From assembly GCF_029784155.1 (NCBI RefSeq), contig NC_073692.1:235494503-235558502 (forward strand): a stretch of 64,000 nt of DNA, given 5' to 3'. Positions 57,346 through 64,000 of this stretch are shown one piece after another. Every line of letters starts with the position of its first letter. Within the stretch, counting starts at the first letter, position 1. The notes beneath the pieces were generated by a model. The model saw only the letters and a list, made by a program, of their open reading frames with translations. It made no database searches and had not been told where the DNA came from. Position numbers and translations under genes: made by a program. The stretch is from Uranotaenia lowii. Lineage: Eukaryota; Arthropoda; Insecta; Diptera; Culicidae.

Positions 57346-57814
57346 CTGAAGGGTGGTGGAGGGGGCGCCGTCAGCGGTGGAAGTGACGTAGCGCATGATG
57401 TAGCCTCGACTGCCGCTTCGATGGTGAACAACATGAGTCCGACCTTGATGCCATCGATCGGACAAGCAACATCCGATTTAGGATTTTGGTTGTTTGGTCC
57501 ACCCTTAAAAGATCCTTCCTATTATCACGGTTAATCACAGCTATTTGCAGCATCCAAAAATTGCGGAGTGTGTTGTAATTTAAGATACAAAAAAAGTGTT
57601 TCGAACATCCCTGGCATCATTGGACCCCCTCTTACGTAAACATGTCAGCCAGCTGTCAAACATTTTTTCAATATGACTGAACGTGCAATTTGGCATTTGA
57701 GACCACCATACTAGATTCATCATGGGCTATTTGAGCCACCACACGCATCAGAAAATGGAGTAATGGCTGTTTTAACCTCGATTCCCTTGCACTATTTAAA
57801 TACTTCAGAAAAGC

Positions 57815-58480
57815 ATGCTTGGACTTGAAAATATTTTGAACCAATTATGCACAAGAAAAGTCTCATTTGATTCAAAATTTTTAAATCCAAACATGTTTTT
57901 TTCTGAATTTATTGAAAAAAAAGGAGAATTGAGGGTAAAATCAGCCATAGCTCCTATTTCCAAAGCGTGCGGTGGCTCAAATCGTCTTCATTCGATTCTT
58001 CAGAAAAACTTACAAAACATGGGTCTCATTTAGTTTAACATTTTCAAGACCGAACATGCTTTTCTGGAATGTTTAAAGAATGTAGGAGAATTGAGGGTAA
58101 AAACAGCCATAACTCGATTTTACGATGTGTGCGGTAGCTCAAATAGCCTTCATCCGATTTCTCGAAAAAAAAAAATCACATAAGATAAGTCATTTGGTTC
58201 AAAATTTTCATGTTCGACCATACTTTTTTTCTGAATTAATTGAAAAATGTAGGGTAATTGGGGATAAAACAGTAACTCAATTTTCCAATGTGTGTGGTAG
58301 CTCAAAAAGACTTCATTTGATTCAATTTTTTTTTAAATAAATTTATTTTCAGTTCATCGGAAAAAAAATCACACGCTTGATAGGTAAGTCTATTTTTGTC
58401 AAAGTTTTCTAGTCCAAATCAGTGGTCTTCTGGATTGTTTAAAAATATGGGGGAATTAGGGATTTAAAAGGCACTATATC
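57815..58480 (+). repeat. Diverged tandem repeat, unit about 160-200 bp, four units
   Basis: Each unit has a version of GGAGAATTGAGGGTAAAA (near 57923, 58085, 58251 and 58449), followed by AGCCATAACTC and GTGTGCGGTAGCTCAAA. It is satellite-like and non-coding. Confidence 0.6.
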
Positions 58481-59310
58481 TCCGTTCGTAAGCTTGTGCT
58501 GCGTCTGACCCTAAGACCAATCGATTCTCCGGACATTTTCACTAAAGTAAAGTATATTTTCATAGATTTGGTTCGAGGAGGGAAGATATTGAATTTCTTC
58601 GTGGTTTATACACTATTTTTCCTCATAGTGAATTAAGTTAACATGTGAAAAGCGAAAAAAACGAGATATCTCGTATTTGGTCCGCAATGTGTTAGGTGTC
58701 TGTACTTTAATTCGTCCAAGTGAAAACTGACTTTGACTACAATTACGGTTAAATGTGAAGAATATTGCCATTTTTTTTAAAAAAATTTCCCACCAATATC
58801 ATTTCATATGAACATATTCCTTATGTGAAAAAGGATACAAGTTGCAAATTTTTGTACTTTGTTTTGTCGCATATGTGGTGGCTGCAAAGGTCCCATGTGC
58901 TACCCTTTTTATAGCAACCATCCGAAGGTTGTTCCTACGATGAGTGAAAAAAAACCATCTTTCGATCTTTTGCTTTCAATCTTGCACATTTCGTTGTAGA
59001 CCTGATTTTGGCAGCTACTGAAAGTTTCAGTCGTGCAAAGTAGTTAAAATTTGTTGCTCAAAAAAGGCAAAATGAGGTATGATGTAAAGATTTTGAGAAA
59101 ATGAACTTCAGAAGTATTAGTAGCTAGACTAAACTGATAGTTGTTATGAAACATTCAGCTTTACATGATACGTACTTTTCAAACGATGAACAATCAAATA
59201 AGTCTTGATTACGCTGAGGTCTGCAGCCTAGTCGAAGCAGATGTGGCTGAAGCTAGTTTTGAAATTCTCAAGCATTTCATTAATGCGAAAAAGAAAAGTT
59301 TAATTTTTAC
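58481..59310 (-). other. MRP intron, no feature recognised
   Basis: Intronic sequence with no recognised repeat boundary. Confidence 0.4.
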
Positions 59311-59530
59311 CTCGCACACCATATACAAAACACCACTCAGCCTATAGGGAAGATGGGCGTCCACTACATCGACGTCTTTCGAAAACCGAGACAGTATTCG
59401 ACCGAGGGGAGTTATATCGAAAAATTCCAGTGGCAATCGAAACACGTTCTTCAACAGGGCTTCATGCATACGCCGAGCCGCATTTAAGCTTATCAATATC
59501 GGGAAAAGTCCGCCACGATCGACATAATGG
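59311..59530 (-). pseudogene. MRP: MRP variable exon copy 3, frameshifted
   Basis: 220 nt, one base shorter than its four sisters. Acceptor TTATTCGCAG and donor GAG|GTAAAA are good. From the expected phase it reads IMSIVADFS, then hits TGA at 59493-59495. In the other phase it continues AARRMHEALLKNVFRLPLEF, then GRILSRFSKDVDVVD, ending LYMVCE, close to copy 2. The missing base lies around 59500-59507, where the minus strand reads TTTTCCC, a homopolymer context prone to assembly error. It is either a dead exon or a sequencing slip, since the rest of the exon is well conserved. Confidence 0.85.
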
Positions 59531-59923
59531 CTGCGAATAAAGTTTTTAAGCTTTGGGTGTACAACAATACACTCACATTTGTTATCTAGATTATCTCAAA
59601 ATTGTAAAGAATTTAGTAAAAATAAAAGTTCCTTTTCATATGAATTCGAATATACTTATGTATGCATGAGCGAATCATAAAATGATGGTGTTACAGACAC
59701 GTGTTTCGTGCCATGCTTTATTTATTATTTCCCGGAACATTCGACGATAGTGATTACATTTATTGTTGTGCTTCGGCGAAACGTGAACATAGAAACATAC
59801 ATAGCACACATACAGGGACGAGCGTGTTGAAGAGAGATCCAGTGTGAGATAACCGACCCGCGAAAGATGTGCAAACACTTAATAAGATGACCTTCCATAT
59901 CGCATAACCGCCTGCACTTTTAC

Positions 59924-60144
59924 CTCCAACAGTATGTAAATACCGTCACTTATTGCTTGCGGCAAAACGTTATCCAAAACGTCGAGATCTTTCGAAAAAC
60001 GAGCCAGGACTCGGCCAGTTGGAGTAACGTCGAAAAAGGGCAAAGGTAGACGCAGGACTGTATGGAGCATAGCTAGATGCATGCTTATAGCTGCAAATAG
60101 TGCTCCCAATCGAGGCATTAAATCGGTCAGAGCAGACGTAATCG
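59924..60144 (-). CDS. MRP: MRP variable exon copy 4
   Basis: 221 nt. Acceptor CATTTCTAG, donor GAG|GTAAAA. It encodes ITSALTDLMPRLGAL, then MHLAMLHTVLRLPLPFFD and GRVLARFSKDLDVLD, ending IYILLE. It is most like copy 5. The change of ILSRF to VLARF is unique to this copy. Only 393 bp separate it from copy 3. Confidence 0.93.
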
Positions 60145-60623
60145 CTAGAAATGGGACGTTTAAATTGAAAAAAAGCTTTTATCAAGTACTTGATTCCGGT
60201 GCAATTCATTCAATGTGCAATATTGCTAACTACCTACTCATATGAATTTTAATGTCGAAAAAATACACAAACGCATTACCAGAATTCATTCTATGCATTT
60301 CTACTTGAATTAAAAAGTATAATTGTGTGAAAATTGTCAGAAATCGTGTGCTAAATAGGTAGAATTTATGAGTGTATCGATGAAATTTAGAATGAGAAAA
60401 AGAAATATTATTAATTTGTGACAGTGCAGTGTTCGTGCTGCAGTTTACATAAAAGATTTTGTTATAGAACGAATAAATTAAGTACAGGCAGATAGAAACA
60501 TACATTTTAGATACCTTCGTCTTCAAATTTTAATTTAGAGACGTTTCTCACGTCGTTTACTAGGAAAATATTAAACATCTTCGTTGTTTCATCAATATAT
60601 CGTTAACCACGAAAAAACAAATA

Positions 60624-61629
60624 CAGTACCGTTCATAATTGTATAGAAATTGGAAGCACGCGCACTGTCACTTCGACTTTGAACTTCCATAACTTTTGAC
60701 TCTGATGATATTTTTTGATCAAATTTTCTGCGTTAGATAGATCAACTATAACACTATTATATCACAAAATTTGAGCATTCTAGAGTTTGTGTAACCTGAG
60801 ATAAAGTCATTCTACGAAAATCGGACTTTTTGGACTTTTCTCATTCAAACAGTAATATCTCAGAAACTACGCTACATTTTTTGTTGAAATTTTGCAGAGT
60901 GATTGTTGAAATGTAAAGCTATCATGTCTGAAGTTTTTGAAAAGTTTTATCGATGGGATCAAAAGTTACGCGAGGTACAATTTTTCAGGCATAAACCTAA
61001 AAATGCGATTTCTATAGAATTTTGAACGGTTGTTTTCTTAGGAAACTCCTATTTTATGTTTAACAACCAGTAAATCTATTTCAACCAAAAAATCAAAACA
61101 ATATCGCGAGATTCTGATTTCAAAACACAAATAGATCTTCAATTTCATTTTTTCATTTCATCATTGCTTTTGCCAGACATTTTTTGACTGATTTGTGGAT
61201 GGAAACGATTATGTTCTCATGAATCGTCCAAAATTCTATAGAAATCGCATTTTTAGGTTCATGCCTGAAAAATTGTACTTCCCGTAACTTTTGATCCCAT
61301 CAATAAAACTTTCTAAAAACTTCAGACATACTTACTTTATATTTCAACAATCACTCTGCAAAATTTCAACAAAAAATGTAGTGTAGTTCGTGAGATATTG
61401 CAGTATGAATGAGAAAAGTCCAAAAAGTCCGATTTTCGTAGAATTACTGTATCTCAGGCCACACCAACTCCAGAAAACTCAAATTTTGTAATATAATAGT
61501 TTGATAGTTGATCTATCTAACGCAGAAAATTTGATCAAAAAATATCATCAGAGTCAAAAGTTATGGAAGTTCAAAGTCGAAGTGACAGTGCGCGTGCTTC
61601 CAATTTCTATACAATTATGAACGGTACTG
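60624..61629. mobile_element. Tc1-like foldback MITE in the MRP intron
   Basis: The ends CAGTACCGTTCATAATTGTA and its inverse are bordered by TA (60622-60623, 61630-61631). The arms of about 400 bp pair almost completely, leaving a loop around 61030-61210. It is non-coding. A CAGT start with TA targets fits Tc1/mariner-type elements. Confidence 0.8.
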
Positions 61630-61631
61630 TA

Positions 61632-62312
61632 CATTTTGTAGAACTAGAATAGTTTATCGGCGATAATTTTTTTTTTTTTCAGAAAGGCTAAACGTCTATC
61701 CTTCCCAACAAACATTTTGGTTAATTTAAACAACAACTCGTTGAACAAAAGCTGAGTTGAAGCTTGACTACTGTTTCTGCTTACTGGCTTAATAAAGGCA
61801 AACTGGAGCGCTGGTTCAGCTTATAAAGAAGTGTTAGTACAGCTGATGAGAGAAATTGAAGAGTTGTTTCTGTATCACTTTTACAGCTTTTGTGACCAGT
61901 AAGCCGGTCGCTTCGTTAATTACGTTTGGTGACATTTTCGCTGAATGATTTCTCCAATTCAACATGATTAAGATACATTAAGGGCTGAACACACGCTTGT
62001 TAGTGAATTTTGGTGACCTTCTTTCAGCCAGTTCGCTGATCGAAAACTTAATCGCGACTTTTTTTTCAACTAAAAAATGTTTGTTGGATTCTCGTTTGAA
62101 ACCAGCTGGTTTAGCCGAAATCAAATTTCAAAGCGCCTAAGCAAAGACAGCGCTTAACTCTTTGTTGACAGATGTCGATACGAATGCTCTAGCAATAAAA
62201 CTAATAAAAGTATTTTGACTGATTTCAGGGAGCAGAAAATTTAGTTTTTTTTTTCAATCCGGCATCTAGCGATACTTGAATAGCAAATCCATCAAAGGCA
62301 GAGTGAATTTAC
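61632..62312 (-). other. MRP intron, no feature recognised
   Basis: No repeat boundary or exon copy was seen. Confidence 0.4.
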
Positions 62313-62533
62313 CTCGAAGAAACAATACACCAATTCGCTAATGGTAAACGGAAATGTATTATCGAGCACGTCGATGTCTTTGGAAAAGCGGGACAAAATT
62401 CGGCCCGTCGGGGTCACATCGAAAAAGGTCAACGGCAGCCGGAGGACCGCCGCCAGTAAAGCAAGGTGCAGAGAGATGGCCGCATTCAGAGTGCCAAGCT
62501 GGGGTGCCAAATCGCATAAGACTGACGAAAAGG
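62313..62533 (-). CDS. MRP: MRP variable exon copy 5
   Basis: 221 nt. Acceptor TTCCATTCTAG, donor GAG|GTAAAT. It encodes FSSVLCDLAPQLGTL, then LHLALLAAVLRLPLTFFD and GRILSRFSKDIDVLD, ending VYCFFE. It is most like copy 4. It is the most upstream copy visible. Earlier constitutive exons, including the first nucleotide-binding domain, lie in the gap or beyond the right edge. Confidence 0.93.
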
Positions 62534-62832
62534 CTAGAATGGAAGAACAGATTCGAAAGTAGGAGTTTTGTGAGACGGTAAGGATCTAAGGGTGCTTCTG
62601 ACGGTTGATAGTTTTTTCTACTTGAGCAGTTAAATAAGAAAGTTTTTGAAAAATACTAATAGAAGTTGCAATTTATTTACATTTTTGAAACGGTTCAATC
62701 TTTAAAAATATAATTAAAAAATGGTATTGAAAAGAATCCCCGTCAACTTCTGTACATTTTTACACAATTCACCAAAATACTAGGAAAAAGGGCATGCAGT
62801 AACATATTTTTTCAGTCATATAACACACATTA

Positions 62833-63332
62833 NNNNNNNNNNNNNNNNNNNNNNNNNNNNNNNNNNNNNNNNNNNNNNNNNNNNNNNNNNNNNNNNNNNN
62901 NNNNNNNNNNNNNNNNNNNNNNNNNNNNNNNNNNNNNNNNNNNNNNNNNNNNNNNNNNNNNNNNNNNNNNNNNNNNNNNNNNNNNNNNNNNNNNNNNNNN
63001 NNNNNNNNNNNNNNNNNNNNNNNNNNNNNNNNNNNNNNNNNNNNNNNNNNNNNNNNNNNNNNNNNNNNNNNNNNNNNNNNNNNNNNNNNNNNNNNNNNNN
63101 NNNNNNNNNNNNNNNNNNNNNNNNNNNNNNNNNNNNNNNNNNNNNNNNNNNNNNNNNNNNNNNNNNNNNNNNNNNNNNNNNNNNNNNNNNNNNNNNNNNN
63201 NNNNNNNNNNNNNNNNNNNNNNNNNNNNNNNNNNNNNNNNNNNNNNNNNNNNNNNNNNNNNNNNNNNNNNNNNNNNNNNNNNNNNNNNNNNNNNNNNNNN
63301 NNNNNNNNNNNNNNNNNNNNNNNNNNNNNNNN
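62833..63332. other. Assembly gap of 500 Ns
   Basis: Exactly 500 Ns, probably a gap of unknown true size. It could hide another variable exon of the transporter. Open frames that cross it are artefacts. Confidence 0.98.
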
Positions 63333-64000
63333 CTACATGTATGCAGTGAGATATGCATTACGGTTACGATTCTCTTAAAGTAGTGAAGAAAGTGAACCTT
63401 TCGGGATGCAAGACGAAACTTGAGGTGATGAAAAAATAAACACTGACATCCTTTGAAATGCGATAACTGCAAATGGGAGCTACCTTATGAAAGTAAAATT
63501 ACCTGGGAAAAACATACTTCAAAGCTAACGAACATGCTTCTGCCCAATCCTTGAGGGATTTATGATTAGAGCTTATCATCAAGGGTGTACCACTGTTTCT
63601 TTTCACAGCAAGTTATTCTTGAATTAACTTGTTCTTCTAAAAAATTATAAATAAATTACATTACATAAATTAAATTTTTTGTTTCAACTAGTAATGTATT
63701 CTGTAGAAACGATTGGAACTAAGCTTTGGTTCAAATATTCATGATTGTTAAAGAATTTCCTAAAAATACTAGCTGATTGAGGTTTTTATCTGCCAGTTGG
63801 AACCTCTCTGGCAAAAAATATTACCTACGCAAATAAGGATTAGTATGTAGCCGATAAAAATGTTTTCAATCAGATTAATTTTTCTAAAAACCTATAAAAA
63901 AAAACAATCTTTTTTCAAGAAACTTAAACTGAGGGTCGAAATGATATTCTTGAAAGCATACCCAAGCAACCAAAAGTCCCATAAAACAGGTACAAAAAAG
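63333..64000 (-). other. Probable MRP intron, no feature recognised
   Basis: AT-rich, with no exon of the transporter recognised. Confidence 0.4.

Larger units (their letters stand above)
54556..57724. mobile_element. P-element-like transposon carrying a Rad23-like gene piece
   Basis: Perfect 27-bp inverted ends start CATGATGAATCTAGTATG and continue GTGGTCTCA. A perfect 8-bp duplication GGCTATTT flanks the element (54548-54555 and 57725-57732). The Drosophila P terminus also starts CATGATGAA and continues to GGTGGTC, and P elements make 8-bp duplications, so this is a P-superfamily element. No transposase is present. The interior (about 1 kb once the inserted hAT is excluded) instead contains a decayed Rad23 XPC-binding segment and an intron-like stretch, so it looks like a non-autonomous copy that picked up host DNA. 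It lies in the intron between MRP variable exon copies 2 and 3. Confidence 0.8.

Noticed and set aside
57158..57540. Functional Rad23 gene
   Set aside because: It has an internal stop and frame shift, lacks the ubiquitin-like and UBA domains, and lies inside a transposon.
57815..58480. CRISPR-like array
   Set aside because: Units are about 160-200 bp, diverged and without constant spacers, in an insect intron.
62816..63472. 218-codon frame across the Ns
   Set aside because: Most of it is undefined sequence in the assembly gap.

Overview
The window is insect nuclear DNA, very probably from a mosquito or a close dipteran relative. It is AT-rich, has small introns and one run of 500 Ns, and is crowded with nested DNA transposons, LINEs, SINEs, foldback MITEs and one LTR element. 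The mosquito guess is inference. It rests on two DD37E-type mariner relics (a group known mainly from mosquitoes), on the repeat load, and on an MRP-type ABC transporter with the variable-exon structure known from Drosophila MRP.

Host genes are few. (1) The 3' half of an ABCC/MRP-type ABC transporter lies on the minus strand, from about 41.8 kb to beyond the right edge. Four constitutive exons (41858-43421) encode the end of the second membrane domain and the whole second nucleotide-binding domain. Upstream of them lie five variant copies of one exon, spread over 12 kb: 50767-50987, 51241-51461, 59311-59530, 59924-60144 and 62313-62533. Four are exactly 221 nt and share phase, acceptor position and a GAG|GTAA donor. 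The third is 220 nt and frameshifted. Reading-frame logic requires that exactly one copy is used. More copies may lie in the N gap or off the edge. (2) A plus-strand Myb/SANT-like DNA-binding protein gene (39199-40125) has a possible 54-nt in-frame intron and faces the MRP gene tail to tail. (3) A very small spliced gene near 34.4 kb is only a weak candidate. A GC-richer block at 5.8-7.65 kb may be a promoter or 5' UTR of a gene off the left edge.

The rest is mobile DNA. 7.8-20.5 kb: MITEs, a 5'-truncated RTE-like LINE ending in TAGG repeats, diverged tandem repeats and CTAGCTGACCCG-type repeats. 22.3-23.1 kb: an R1-like LINE relic split by a complete SINE. 24.4-30.2 kb: a DD37E mariner split by an intact, young Ty1/copia element. 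30.2-32.7 kb: a Transib-like element with 651-bp inverted arms, CACAGTG termini and a 5-bp target duplication. 36.4-38.2 kb: a TTAA-flanked foldback element.

Inside the MRP introns lie a pogo-like MITE carrying a heptamer minisatellite, a SINE, a second DD37E mariner holding a small MITE and a hAT element, and several foldback MITEs. At 54.6-57.7 kb there is a P-element-like transposon (8-bp target duplication, CATGATGAA terminus) that carries a decayed piece of a Rad23 gene and is itself split by a second hAT copy. The two hAT copies are inverted relative to each other and flank two of the alternative MRP exons.

The best leads are the exon array, the P-like element with its captured Rad23 piece, and the Transib-like element.
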